DNA of 64,000 bases from Romanomermis culicivorax (Eukaryota; Nematoda; Enoplea; Mermithida; Mermithidae): the NCBI GenBank assembly GCA_963922205.1, contig CAWUHX010000012.1:372001-436000 (forward strand), in the 5' to 3' direction. The notes under the pieces were generated by a model that searched no databases, was not told where the DNA came from, and was given only the letters and a program-made list of their open reading frames with translations. This document shows, in pieces, positions 35,701 to 47,580 of this stretch (positions are counted from its first letter, which is position 1; every line of letters starts with the position of its first letter). The position numbers were made by a program, and so were the translations under genes.

Positions 35701-38700
35701 CGCGGCCGTTTGGGCGCAGGCACGCGAGAACGTTTCGGTGCAGTTGTTTTGACGCATGGGCGCATGCGGTTTTGACGCATGGGTCTGGGTGCGATCAGTT
35801 CATAGCTCATGATTGTTTAAAACTATTTACAACAACGCAAGCTAAACGTGTACAACTATCTATTTAAAAAGCATTCAGTACAGAAAAGCAGACAGTTTGT
35901 TTCTTGAAAATCTTCTAATGTTGAAATCATACGCTATTTAATATTTTAATAATTTCTGCCGAACCATGAGCACATGGAACTGAAAGTTTGTGATCGTACT
36001 CAACTAACCTCTCTGTTTGAGTAAAAAATTCTACGGTAATTCCATGAAATCAGCTTACGACTTCTATGTTAAATATTGATCAGAATAGGTGAGATTGCAA
36101 TAAAAGAAGTTTTTCATAGTTTTTTCAAATGAATAGTTCACAGATCGATTACAAGACCGTTGTGTTTGGATTTTTTCAATGTTTTAAGGAAATCACCTAA
36201 ATGATCGACCAAATTATGTTCCATACATTTGATAGTACAATTGAGCAGATCGGGCACTACTCTGCGCCAAAGAGGCGAGAAGTTCAAGCTTTAAAATGAG
36301 TTAGCGCCAAAACGACTCTGCGTAGGATTGGCTCCATCTAAATGTGTTAGACCGGAGAGATTAAGGTAACTATTATATTCACAACCTTTAACAGGTTTCA
36401 GAAATTTATTGGAAAATTCTAAATTTTGACATATTTCTGAAACGAACAGACGTTTATTTCTTAATACCTTTCAGGAACCAACGAGACGAATTGATAGTGA
36501 GTATATTAAATACACCTTAATATCATACATGTAACGGAGCCCCGGGGTCTAGGGGGGGGAGGAGTTGGACGACTTTTTTTGGGCCGGGGGTCAGTAATTT
36601 CCAAAATTTTGGGGGGAGGGGTCTCTCAAGGAAAAAAATCGATTTTTTTCACGAAAAAAGTCCGATAAATAGTTAAAAAAATAGTAATTTTTTTCTAAAA
36701 AGACTGAAAAAATGTATTTATGACGCCAAGCGCCCAGAAAATTCACATTTTTTGTTCAAAAATTGACATTTTCCATCAAAAAATTAACATTTTTCAGTAT
36801 TTTCCGACCAAAAGTATGGGGTTCCTACGGCTACCATATGGCTAGCCATAGAATTGGAAAATCCTGGGGGGCTGTCGCCTAATGGCTAGCCATATGGTCG
36901 ACGATTTCTGGGGAGGGGGGGGGTTTCCATAGCACTACCCCCCCCAATTACATGTATGCTTAATATAATTTTCTATTATTAAGAAAGAACGATAGTATTA
37001 TAGACGAAAAATAATGTAAACTTTTTCAAAAAGACATCGAAAAATGCAACAAGAAATTTTTTGATGTTTTCGATAGAAAAGTGAAGATTTCAATAATCTT
37101 AGATTAGAAGGCCTAAAGGTATGTAAAAAATCCTTATTCAGAAAAAATAGTGGAAACCATACATGTAATTACGGGGGGGGGAAGTGCTATGGGAACCCCC
37201 ACCCCGGAAATCGTCGACCATATGGCTAGCCATTGGGCGACCGCCCCTCAGGATTTTCCAATCCTATGGCTAGCCATGTGGTAGCCGTAGGAACCCCATA
37301 CTTTTGGTCGGAGAAATACTGATGGAAAATGTCAATTTTTGGACAAAAAATGGTCAAAAATGTAAATTTTCTGGGCGCTTCGCGCCATGAATACATTTTT
37401 TGGTCTTTTTAGAAAAAAATTACTATTTTTTGAACTATTGAAAAAAATCGATTTTTTTTCATAAGAGACCCCTCCCCCCAAAATTTTGGGAATTACTGAC
37501 CCCCGGCCCAAAAAGGGCGCCCAACCCCCCCCCCCCCCCGACCGAGGGGCCCCGTTACATGTATGATAGAAACGAATGAAATCTACTTGTAATTAGGACA
37601 AGTGAACATAAAATAGGCGATTATCGATTTTTTGAATGCAACAGAGCAACACACCCAAGAAATAGGCCAAAAAGTGCTTCTAGAGTCGTCTGTGATGCCA
37701 AAAATATTGTACAAAAATCACACCAGTCCAAGATTTAATTGAAAAACTTAATACATGGTCGAATATTGACCTCATGCGAAACTAGTACGGAGATAAGGAA
37801 TAAGGTTGGAAAGTGGGAACATTTGTTCAAACACATGAAAAATAATATTTATTAGTTGCTAGTCGAAAACGATTAACAAAAAAAATTCAATTGAGAATGC
37901 AGAAAGCTGTTATAATCTGAGACATACAAATTGCAGTTTTTGAAATATTTTCACAATATGAAATACCTAAAATAAAAGTGACAACCAAAAATACCCTCTC
38001 CAAAAACCTCGGTTTCAGTTTTCTGATTTTTAGTTTCACGGTTTCGGCTTTGGAGAAAAATAGGTTTTCACGGTTTCGGTTAAGCTGAACATCTTTACCG
38101 CCTAGATGTGCTACACCTTACATTAAGCAAAACAGCTCTAAAAGACTTTTGCGTTTGACGACAAAATCATTTGTTCATAGAAGTTCAAACATGATCGGAA
38201 TCCATCAACTGATAGGTATAACAAACCCATAATTTTGTGATTTTTTATTTTTTGCCAGGCTTCAGAAAAGTCGACAAACTTGAGGGAAGATACGCTGAAT
38301 AGACCAGGCCCGAACGAAAAAGCGACATTATCGGTCTAAGAAGATTTGATTTTAGTCAGTCTTGGACAAATTTTGGGTACTTCCACAGCTCTCAACTAGG
38401 GAAATTGAAAATTGAAGAAAACTGAAAACTCTCCTGAAATAATACTTCTGCACAAAATTTTCTAATTTAACGACTGTAGCTTACAAATCAGACGTCCACC
38501 GTGTAGCCCGTCTAGTTTTCATCAGTAGTAGGTAAAGCATTTTTACGGTAAGCTTACACTGCAATATCCGAACACTACTAAAAAGTTGAAAAGCTTACGG
38601 TTATATGAAATTTTAAGGTGAGAAATTAGGTTAGATACATTGACCATCTGATGAACAAAGTTCGGACATAAGCTCGACTTGCTGAGCTTCTACAGGCCTA

Positions 38701-40358
38701 TTGGACAACTCGTTTTTTGAATCAACCTGTATTATTCCCTCATTACTTGCGTTATAAGCTCAACGTAGGAAGGATGCCCGGAACGATAGGTCACGGTAGG
38801 CTGATTCATAAAAGTGGCCCGTCCACTAGATGCGGTGTCTGTATTGAACGGCAGTCTTTGGTTGGACTGAGGCCATTGTGAACCAGCTAAAATAGAAAAA
38901 ATGACTTAGAAAACGGCAACAATGTAGTTATGGCTGGAAAATGGGAATCGGTAAGCCATTCGATTTACAATGCATGACGCATGAATTTATCTAAAGGGTC
39001 CACTTGTACAACAACCACACTGCAGTCTGTACTTGTGGGAGGATTAGAGCTTCCTCAGACTACTGACCTGATGCATAAGTGTGTGTACCTTCAAGAACGC
39101 TTCACGTCAAGATTTAAGTTCTTAAGCGATCATTTTTCTCAAGTCTGAAAATCCTGCAAAAAGAAAAGAACATCTAAAGGAAATAAAAAACTTTCATCAA
39201 CAGACAGCAAACAACATAAACGTCATTTCTAACATTTGGCGCCAAAAATATGATCAAGAAGAATATTTTTCTTTACTATTATGTTTATATCTTTCACGTT
39301 TGTTTGTAAATTTGAACGACGTGACAAATGAGAACCCACAGACTTGAGTTGTAGAGACAATTTGTTGCGTTCATTTTCACTATCAGACTTCCGATGACTA
39401 CAAAAAGAGAACTGATAATCAGACGAAAGTGTACAGACTTTGTGTCAAAATGCCACCCAGAAGCTCTATATTTTACGAATGTTCCAGTCCATTGTTGACA
39501 GCCTCTTACTGTTGACGCACCAAACTTTCACGCTCATACACACAGTAACCGATGAGTTGTGATACCTTACAATAAACCTAAACAAAGCTAATTTTTGTGT
39601 CGTCAACACCAAGTTTAGGTCATTTATAGTGCATAAGTAACCTAGCATTGTAAAATTGCAGCGTGACAAAAGACAATTCGACAGAAAATTAAAATCTTCG
39701 TTTTTTTGACTCCAGTCTTCGATTCAATCAATCGTAGTCAAGTTTTGTTCGTGAACAAGTTCGATGATTTTAAAACTTCCTTTTTGAGTAAAAAAATTCA
39801 GCCCCTGATGGTTGAAAAAATAATAATAGAGGTTACATTTTCTTGTAGTTTTCTTAGGTGTATTTTGAAAGTCAGACAAAAGCACACCGTTAAACAATAG
39901 GAAATAGACGGTCCCATTTCGAAAGACTAAAGCAAGGGAAATATGCAATTCGAAATTTCAAAAAATCAAACTTTCTACTTTAGGTAGAAATAATCGATTC
40001 ACCAAACATTCTCACCGCCGTTAAGCGCTGCGTTTGAACCTAGATCGTCAGCGCTGACCGTCAATGTGGACGAAGCGGCGCTAGCTAAACTTTCGTTACT
40101 TTCCGAAATTAAACTCAATCCCAACGTCGACGAACATTGCGAGGCACTGAGCGGCGAAAAATTCGGCGAATAGACGAAATGAGCGTAAGGATCATTGGAG
40201 TAACGATAAGAATCTGTAATAAAATTTCGATGTTGCTGTTGGCTCTGTGGATGATGATTGTGAATATTGGCTTGGAAATGGCCGACATGGCTACTAGGCC
40301 AGGTATTCGAACGCTCTCTGGCCAAGTTGTACGTTTCGTTCAAATCTTGTTTGTCCAT
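29751..40358 (-). CDS. FOXO: Forkhead transcription factor FOXO, complete, 8 exons, 715 residues
   Basis: FOXO is the insulin/PI3K-AKT-controlled forkhead activator of stress-resistance and metabolic genes. Exons on the minus strand: 40358-40016, 38886-38747, 35427-35311, 34958-34691, 33038-32691, 31824-31536, 30996-30764, 30160-29751. All are GT/AG with matching phases; 2148 bases give 715 residues. An N-terminal AKT motif RERSNTWP puts the phosphothreonine at residue 19. The forkhead domain spans about residues 150-235 (SYVELITQ, RMTLAEIYDWMVKNV, the FOXO-specific five-residue insertion NLHSSTGWK, then NSVRHNLSLHSRF and PSWW). A short leucine motif CSLRDLL is at about 384-390. The rest is Ser/Asn/Ala-rich and probably disordered. 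The second AKT site (RRRAAS in other animals) reads RYRTSA here, with alanine at the acceptor position. The ATG is 17 bp after an acceptor, so the 5' UTR is spliced. Introns hold family A and C MITEs. Confidence 0.95.
33284..33721 (+). mobile_element. Family A MITE, copy A4, in a FOXO intron
   Basis: CATACATGTAATTGGGGG start, CCGTTACATGTATG end, perfect 8-bp duplication TCACAAAG (33276-33283 and 33722-33729). It contains GGCGCTTCGCGCCATGG. Near-complete copy, in the FOXO intron between exons 34958-34691 and 33038-32691. Confidence 0.9.
33920..34150 (+). mobile_element. Family C MITE, copy C2, in the same FOXO intron
   Basis: Starts CATACATGCACATAGGGGG and ends CCGTCCATGTCTG. Flanks GGACCAAG and AAAACAAG match at only 5 of 8 positions, so this copy is older or its target site has decayed. 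Confidence 0.7.
36524..36958 (-). mobile_element. Family A MITE, copy A5, in a FOXO intron
   Basis: Reverse-oriented copy from CATACATGTAACGGAGCCCC to CCAATTACATGTATG, with a perfect 8-bp duplication CTTAATAT (36516-36523 and 36959-36966). It lies in the 3.3-kb intron between the two forkhead exons, about 200 bp from copy A6 in the opposite orientation. Confidence 0.9.
37158..37565 (+). mobile_element. Family A MITE, copy A6, in a FOXO intron
   Basis: Starts CATACATGTAATTACGGGG and ends CCGTTACATGTATG; flanks GTGGAAAC and ATAGAAAC agree at 6 of 8. With A5 it forms a large inverted pair (arms about 400 bp) that could fold back in the FOXO pre-mRNA. Confidence 0.85.
37566..38746. other. Rest of the 3.3-kb FOXO intron
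   Basis: AT-rich intron; a CGGTTTCGG/TTTTCACGGTTTCGG duplication lies near 38010-38080. No exon or element border is seen. Confidence 0.4.
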
Positions 40359-40375
40359 AATTTGGGAATAATCAG

Positions 40376-40390
40376 CTATAAACACGAAAA
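40376..40390 (-). promoter_or_regulatory. 3' splice acceptor before the FOXO start
   Basis: GTGTTTATAG on the minus strand directly before the exon that carries the FOXO ATG (17 bp downstream). It implies a spliced 5' UTR or a spliced leader. Confidence 0.5.
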
Positions 40391-40633
40391 TTATAAATTA
40401 AAACTGAAATTCTACTAATAAGTTGACGATATAATATTTCCCTGGAGGGGTTGGTTGCAATAAATAGGATAATCCCGAGCTCGATATAATCGCAAACTTT
40501 GCACACAAAACATATAGAAAAAGTTCGCGATTACCTCGATTATGGCTACCGGCCCCCGATGTTCACAATGACTGATTTACTAGGCCAACGAAATCGACGG
40601 CTTTCGAAAGATTTCATTAGTAAATAAAACCCA

Positions 40634-40927
40634 AAGGCCCTGCCATACTTGGTCGGATTCGACGAAGTCTTGCAGGGCATGTGACACTATCCGGCTTTAT
40701 TTTATGTGTTGATTAACGGGGCGGGGCTTTAACGCAGAAAACTAAGGGAATTTCCTTGAGTGTCGGACAGCGTCGGACAAAAAATTTCAACTCGATCGAA
40801 ATTGCAATCCGGCGTCGGCCGACACGTCGTATAGCAGAAGTATATGTCGACACGTCGTATAGCAAAAGTATAGCAGCTCTGTCCGACTGACGACCGACAC
40901 TATTCGACGAAGTATGGTAGGGCCTTA
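40634..40927. mobile_element. 294-bp element with AAGGCCCTGCCATACTT ends upstream of FOXO
   Basis: The left AAGGCCCTGCCATACTTGGT and the inverted right end AAGGCCCTACCATACTTCGT match closely for about 20 bp; CGACGAAG and GTCGG motifs repeat inside, and CGACACGTCGTATAGCA occurs twice. It looks like a MITE. No exact target duplication was found. Confidence 0.65.
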
Positions 40928-41941
40928 ACTGTCACAAACATGTGCGCATGCGAGATTTGCGAGATCCTAGCCGCAGCAAGTGATCTTATATTAACCTCCT
41001 GTCCTGACTTCCGGTGGCATTCTTCCTCTGATTAATCACGAAAAAGAATGCATGCTAAATTCAGTATAAATGATTGACATGAGGTGCGTTGTTTTGCGAA
41101 CTGCATAAATCGTCATAGCATATTGCACGAGAAAAAATAAATTTCAAATCGGACAGCATAGAGTGTGAAATGCGTTTGCCGTTCAGTTGAAGCTTCAGTT
41201 CCTACTAGGGCAGGTTTCAAAGTGTTAATTCTGAAACTGCACCCGTGAAACTGCACCACTGAACTAAATACGGAGGAGTCATAACGTTTCAAACTTTACC
41301 AAAATTCATAATTGCGTATATATTGCAGAATCTATTAGAGGTTGATAATTAGTAAAATGGGCATTATTGCAGACCCTGCTTCGGTGATCGTTGATATCTG
41401 ATATAGGCGAAGTCTCAATTATTTACCATATTTATGAAATTTTTAGCGTGAACAACACCTGTAGAAGGAATTCCTAATGTAGCGTTACTCAAATTGTAAT
41501 AGGATATCGAATGCAATGTAACATTTATTATTTCACAATTTACACTGGGGGATTTTCGCTGATCACAGAAAATTAAACATTGAGATGTAGTACCGACGTA
41601 ATTTTAAATGTAAATAATGTTACTATGGAAAACCATCCTTGGCATGATGACTTTAATCACGAGTCTAAATCTGTACCTGACCGATGATTGTTTACTATAC
41701 TCAACAGTCAACTGTGTCTACAAATGAACTTAGACATAATAACAAAATATTGAACACCGATCAATAGGAATAGGAGGGGTTGTTCTGCCTATTAGAGGTC
41801 TGAATGGGCATTTAGACTATCTCGGGAAAAATGCGGCACCAGGTTGTCAAGTCTTCTGAAAAATGGCGCGGGAAAAGTTGATCGAGTGCATAGTGCATTG
41901 TAATTCAAGGTGTAGTAGACAACAACATAGAGGGTTTTACC
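40928..41941. other. Region upstream of FOXO, no gene seen
   Basis: AT-rich sequence without recognisable coding segments or repeat ends. It may contain FOXO 5' UTR introns or regulatory DNA. Confidence 0.3.
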
Positions 41942-42581
41942 CATACATGTAACGGAGCCCTGAGGTCTGGAGGGGGTTGGGCCACTTTTTTTGGGCCGGG
42001 TGTCAGTAAATCCCAAAGTTTTGGGGGAAGGGTCTCTGAAAGAAAAAAATTCGATTTTTTCACGAAAAAAAGTCCGAAAAACAGTTCAAAAAATAGTAAT
42101 TTTGTCTAAAAAATGATAAAAAATGTATTGTTGACGCGAAGCGCCGAGAAAATTGACGTTTTTGACCATTTTTTGTTCAAAAATTGACATTTTTCCGACC
42201 AAAAGTATGGGGGTCCCTAGGGCCACCCTAAGGCTAGCCATAGGATTGGAAAATCCTGGGGGGAGGCGGTCGCCCAATGGCTAGCCATATGGTCGACGAT
42301 TTCTGGGGGGGGGGTTACCATACCTGTAAGACCTCCGACCAGTTGGGGGGGGGGGGGGGTAAATCCGAAATTTTGGGGGGGGGGGGTAGGAAAAAGTCGA
42401 AATTTTTCCCAAAAAACATACACTTTTTTGAAAATTTTTTTAATTTTTTCCAAACTGGGGGGGGGGGGTTGGGGGGGGGAAATGATTTTGGGTACAGGGT
42501 TGGCCAAGTTGGGGGGGGTCCCCCCCAACCCCCCAAGTACAGGTATGCATAGCACTTCCCCCCCCCCCAATTACATGTATG
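41942..42581 (-). mobile_element. Family A MITE, copy A7, split by a family B MITE
   Basis: Reverse-oriented copy from CATACATGTAACGGAGCCC to CCAATTACATGTATG with a perfect 8-bp duplication GTTTTACC (41934-41941 and 42582-42589). The nested family B copy accounts for its extra length. Confidence 0.9.
42319..42547 (-). mobile_element. Family B MITE, copy B5, nested in A7
   Basis: CATACCTGTAAGACC to AGTACAGGTATG, with very long G runs (up to 13 bases). It sits next to the CATAGCAC motif of family A; a duplicated target is not obvious. It shows that family B moved after family A at this site. Confidence 0.8.
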
Positions 42582-42589
42582 GTTTTACC

Positions 42590-42835
42590 CTTACCCGGGG
42601 TCTGAAAAAACGAACCAAGACCTCATACGGGCTCAGGAAAAAACCTTGTATGGATATCGAAAATGACCCCAAAAAGTCTATTTTTTGGGGAAAATTGTGA
42701 AAATTTTCCAAAAAAGCCATGAAAATCACTTTTTTGATAAATTTTTCAAGTTTTTGGGATATCAACATGAACATGGTTTGTCCGACCGGATTAGATGGCG
42801 GTCCGCACCACCTTCCCTTCACAGGTATGCCCTGG
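42590..42835. repeat. Fragment of a further CATAC-type element
   Basis: The right end TTCACAGGTATG at about 42823-42834 resembles a family B terminus, and the interior (ATGACCCCAAAAAGTC, CCAAAAAAGCCATGAAAA) has the same spacer style, but no matching left terminus is found. Confidence 0.4.
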
Positions 42836-43387
42836 CTGAGCGAAAGGACGTGATTAGTAACTACAGTGCGTTCTGACACACCCATATGACACTCCTATCG
42901 CAATTACGGACTTCGCTGATATGTGAACAGTAATCGTAGCCATTTTTCAATTTCTTTGAAGCAATGCATTACGAGCTACATTAAATCAATTGAAAACGGA
43001 AGCATATCCAGAATCTACGACTCGGTGAAAATTATGGAAAATACCAGAACACATTTGAATAAAAATGACGTTAAGAATATCCAAAAATCGGTATATAAGC
43101 CGACAGACATGGTACGAATCGAAGGCGCCGGGCTATCTGCCAACATACAGAATCTTCGAGAAAATGGCTAATTTGGTGGCGCTTACTAATTTTTTCGATG
43201 TGTATTATAAAATGAAAAACTTGCAATCAAAAATTAATGACGGCGCTGATAATAATTGCAGGGACTTGCGCTGAAGCCGGTCTGGTGGTTCTCAACAAAA
43301 CGATGTTTTCTTATGCCAAATTACGCCGTCAAAACAACCCTAAACGCGCACCGAATCATAAAAAACACTAGAAAAATCTACTAGGGC
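42836..43387. other. Unassigned stretch with three overlapping plus-strand frames
   Basis: Frames at 42923-43171 and 43065-43274 are open but match nothing known and overlap each other. On the minus strand this would lie downstream of the TATA box at 43388. Confidence 0.25.
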
Positions 43388-43394
43388 TTTTATA
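43388..43394 (-). promoter_or_regulatory. Candidate TATA box facing FOXO
   Basis: CGGGTATAAAAGCCC on the minus strand is a consensus TATA element in GC-rich flanks (TCCCTCCCGCG upstream). It points towards FOXO, whose coding start is 3.0 kb downstream behind a spliced acceptor. It may be the FOXO promoter, but no 5' exon is proven. Confidence 0.3.
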
Positions 43395-43799
43395 CCCGCG
43401 ACAGAAAAATCTAGAACGCGGGAGGGAGGGGAAAAGACAGACATGCGAAAATCGCCGCACTAAAAAAATCAAAGATGGAACAGATCCAAAGTTATGCGTA
43501 TATTGTGAAAAATGGCATCCAGTTCTCGGCTTGTTTTTCATTTGAAAAATATTTTCAATAGTGCACTGGAGGAGCTCCTGGAAAATCCGCAATGAAAAAC
43601 GTCAGTCCAGATAGAAGGGGTTCGTTCAAGGGTGGAGAAGACTGGAGACTGACTATCTATACGCTAGATAGGCAATGTTCGTGCGAGCCTTCGAGCCAGC
43701 GTGGGTTATTAGTTTTCTCCTGCAACAAAACAACGCGCGAAACACATTCTAAAATTGGTGGGAAACAGTTTTTTCTTGGAAAATCTATAAATTAAGCGT

Positions 43800-45920
43800 T
43801 TATTTTCTCCGTAGGTGATGCGAAAATATAGTTGGAATGAGACACGTCATTCCCAGACTGTTCAAAAGCAGATATACAATGAATCTGAACTATGAGCGAT
43901 CACATTAGTTTTTTACGGCGGTGCAGATTATCGATTTTTTCCACAAAAAAATGCGGTGAACATTTGAAAATAGATAAGCATGACAAGAAATCGCGAGAGA
44001 ATTCTGTTTATACATACAGAGAGATTAAAAGTAATTGACGGTCTAACGATAAAATTATAAAAATATGGTCATGCTCATGAGTTACAAAAGGGACACAATA
44101 CGGGCCGCATGCAATTAATTTTTCAGCACCTAAATAGCATACGTAATTTGAATACCCATACTTTGATCATGCACCGCAAATTTCTTGCTTAGTTTCTGGC
44201 AAAATGCTAAAACATCAAAAACACAATTCAGACATATTTGGCCCGACGATTGAGTTTGAGTGAACAAGAATTTGATTGAGATTATTGACAGCTATTATAT
44301 ACCTTTGCTGCAGCTCAACAATGACTGCAAACCTTTTGTTTAAAGAAATTATAGAAACTTTCCTCTTCTACCTGATTTCACAAACCTTGTGCTCTTGCAC
44401 ATTGTTTTAAACATTTATGAAATATATGAGCAAGAATTTTGAACATGGAAATTTACATTTTCTGTGTTGTTTTGACTTCTTATACAGACACTAAAGCAAT
44501 TTTAGTCTTTGTGTCTATTGCTCATTATACAATTCTACTTAAAAGAGTAACCACAATGTTGAAAGTAGGGGGCATAATAACTCAATTGAGATCATCTACA
44601 TTTTCCCCGGATGAAAAATGACTGCAGGGGCCGGTTTCATCAAAGCGACTTAAGCTCCAGTTGAACTCCATATGTTATACCATTGTCGTTAAGCTGCAAC
44701 TCAGCTGTAGCTTAACTCGTACACAAAACATGTCGAGAAAGTTTTACACATTAATCGAGGCAACCAGACAGTCGAAGTTCACACATTAATCGAGGGAACG
44801 AGACAGTCGAGGTAACAGGACAATAGGTACCGAGACACAAACGTATTTAGGGCACAAAGCGCCAAAAAATGGCTATTTTGGGCAACTTTTTGTTTCAAAA
44901 TGATCATTTTCCACCAAAAAATTTGGTGAATTTATTCGACGAATACAATAAAAAATATACAAGTACAGATAGAGAAGTATATTTTTTTGGATAAATTCAT
45001 ATTTAGTTTTTTACTTGTATTTTTTCCATAATTTTGATAAGGTATCTTCTGATTTGTCAATTTTGACAGCCTGCTTTTATTGTATCCTCAACTAATTAAA
45101 TCATGCTTGATGTTGGTACTTTCAAATGGAATAAGACTCTCATCTGATTCTAATTAAATTAGCTCATTCTTACATTATGCACTTAGTTAGTTAAACAACA
45201 AGTTCAGTGGTTAGTTTGACAGTAAAACTTTTAGAAATCACTAAAGTCACATTCTGTTTGGATAAAAGTTTACATGTTATCATTGTATCTAGAACTGCAC
45301 TTCAACTTCAATATAGATTCTAGATTGATTTTTTCAGAAAACGTACAATTATATGCTACTCACTATTACTGATTTCCCTAAATTTCATCATATGTCAAAA
45401 CAGCTGTTTTCAACTTACTTAAGTATGTAGTTTCCAAGAGGTTAGAGCCGAAGCTGATACAGGTTCGAGCGACAATCATTCACTAAGCAAAATTGACGAA
45501 GAGAATGAGGAAACTCACGAATTTGTTATTTGTGAACGTGACAATTTTTGCTTTTTCACCACAATTTTGTGATATCTTCAACTTCTCGAACTTTTTTAAA
45601 AATTTCGCCCTTTCAGTCATTAGCACGCGTGCTAACGTTCAAAAATTTCCATTAGCACGGCTCTGGTTTCATTAGCACCGTGCTAAAAAAACTATAGTTC
45701 ATCAACTTGGTCTGTTTTATGCCCCGGTTTTTGACCAATTATTATTCCTTTATGAGTAAACTTCATATTATCATCAGTTTTTTTTATTTATTACACTTTC
45801 TTTCCATGGAGATTTTAGTTGTGTGCATTCCAGAAATTTGTGCGGAATATCTTCGTCTTCAATACATTTGTAGCAACTATTCGGATTTTTGATTCTATAT
45901 TTCACTTTTTTGACTATCTC
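43800..45920. other. Intergenic between FOXO and SETDB1
   Basis: AT-rich. A GGGGCCGGTTTCATCAAAGC start at about 44630 resembles a MITE end. TTAGCACGCGTGCTAA at 45621 is a perfect 16-base palindrome followed by two more TTAGCACG copies. No gene is recognised. Confidence 0.35.
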
Positions 45921-45924
45921 AGTT

Positions 45925-46184
45925 CAGCATGCCAGCAATTGGGGAAGCCCCCCCCCCATCGGTCGGACCCAGTACAAAAACGTTGGTACTCTCAATCCAA
46001 CACCTAACTCGAAAAATCGAGAAAAAAAAATTTTGACCTCTTTTCGGGAAAATTTCCGACAATAAATTGACTTCTTTTCGACGTTTAAGGGTCATTTTTT
46101 CCTCTAAGGATATTGGAGAAGTTGGGTACTCCCACGAATTTTGGATTTATATCTTCCGCAACCGATATGAGGTCTTACAGGTAT
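45925..46184 (+). mobile_element. Diverged family B-like element
   Basis: The left side CAATTGGGGAAGCCCC with a C-run, TTTTCGGGAAAATTTCCGAC spacers and the right end GAGGTCTTACAGGTATG follow the family B plan. The left terminus is degraded. A partial family A tail (CTCAATTACATGTATG at about 46265) follows. Confidence 0.5.
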
Positions 46185-46281
46185 GCATGTCGGCCATATG
46201 ATTGGCAAATCTTGGGGGTATGCATATGGATGATTTCTGCGTGGTGCTTCCCTTTCCTTTCCTCTCAATTACATGTATGAC

Positions 46282-47580
46282 TCGAATTTTACCATATGAC
46301 TTGAATTTTACCATCGAGAACATAAAATTCGCGACGAATGAAAGTAGGATGCATTTATGGACAAGGTCTAAATTATTTTCTATTCGAATTGAATGATTGA
46401 ATGAGACTCCTCTTAATTGAGGTAAATTTTACATACCAACAGGAGTATGGTAAACGTCTCGTTTTGACGTTTGACCTAATCCTTACAAATTGACATATTC
46501 TTGCATCGACAAGAATGAATCAGCTTTCCGAAAATCGTCTCTTCCATAAGAAGACTGGCATCATTCATAACTTGGTTTTCGACAAAGCCAATCCATTTTT
46601 GGAAACTGGTTTGTTTGCGTTTCTAACTAGAAAATTATGTATGTATAACGTGGCATGCACGCAAACATCAACAAAAGCGAAAACCCGCTTCTCGTCGACA
46701 GTTTGGTCAGCCGAAAAAAATTCAGGGCGGCCAAGGTAAACATAGAGAGGAAACCTGGGTGTAAAAAATACAATGTACCTTCCGAATCATGGTCCCGATT
46801 GGTCGAAATGTAGAAATTGGATAATAAACAGAATAATCTAAAAAATCAGGTTAATAAACGTAAGCGTTTTGCTGAGTTTCTGCGCCAAGAAGCCAATGTT
46901 TACCAATTGTGTGCGTAAAATGGCTAGAATAGTCGGTCTTTTGATCAAACCTGAAAGCGAACTGGTTCTGAAAAAGGGAATATCTAATGTTGGATAATTG
47001 TGCAAGTTTAAAAAACACTTTGATGAACGTGAATGACACGTGACCACATTGTGTGTCAACAGTTCATAATAAAAAATAGCTTCCTGTTGCCTGAAATTAC
47101 AGTAAAATGTTACAATCAACATCAACCTAAGTCTCTAAAGTTATGTTTCCCAGAAATTGACGGCAAAAAAAACACAAAAGTCTTAAGTATTAAAGCTACA
47201 TAATCGATTTTTATCACAGATAAGAAAAATTCGTTATCAATGTTTTTTGAAAGTTCTACCACTAATTTTAAACTTAAATTGAGGGAACTTTCGGGCTTTG
47301 ATTTGAGCCAGGATCAACAATTTAAAATACTGCAAAATTCATTCGACCCTTTGCATCGAAAACCGAGGACACTACACACAAGGATTTAGATGAATTATTA
47401 ATGGCCATGCTGCAAGAGCCATTAATGAAAAAGTATCCACAAGAATGAAATGAGCCATAAACTTAACGGAGCACGGAAATAATGATTCACATCAAAGTTC
47501 TAAAATCTTTCTCAAGCCATTAGTGACTCATCTGGTCGGATTCTTCAATTAAGAACCAAATGTTCACTCGGTACCGAGCC
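46282..47580. other. Intergenic, nothing recognised
   Basis: AT-rich sequence. The open frames at 46515-46739 and 46838-47125 are not supported by any motif, and no repeat borders were found. Confidence 0.35.

Noticed and set aside
42217-42885. Five overlapping open frames around 42.2-42.9 kb
   Set aside because: They lie wholly in nested family A and B elements and in homopolymer tracts.
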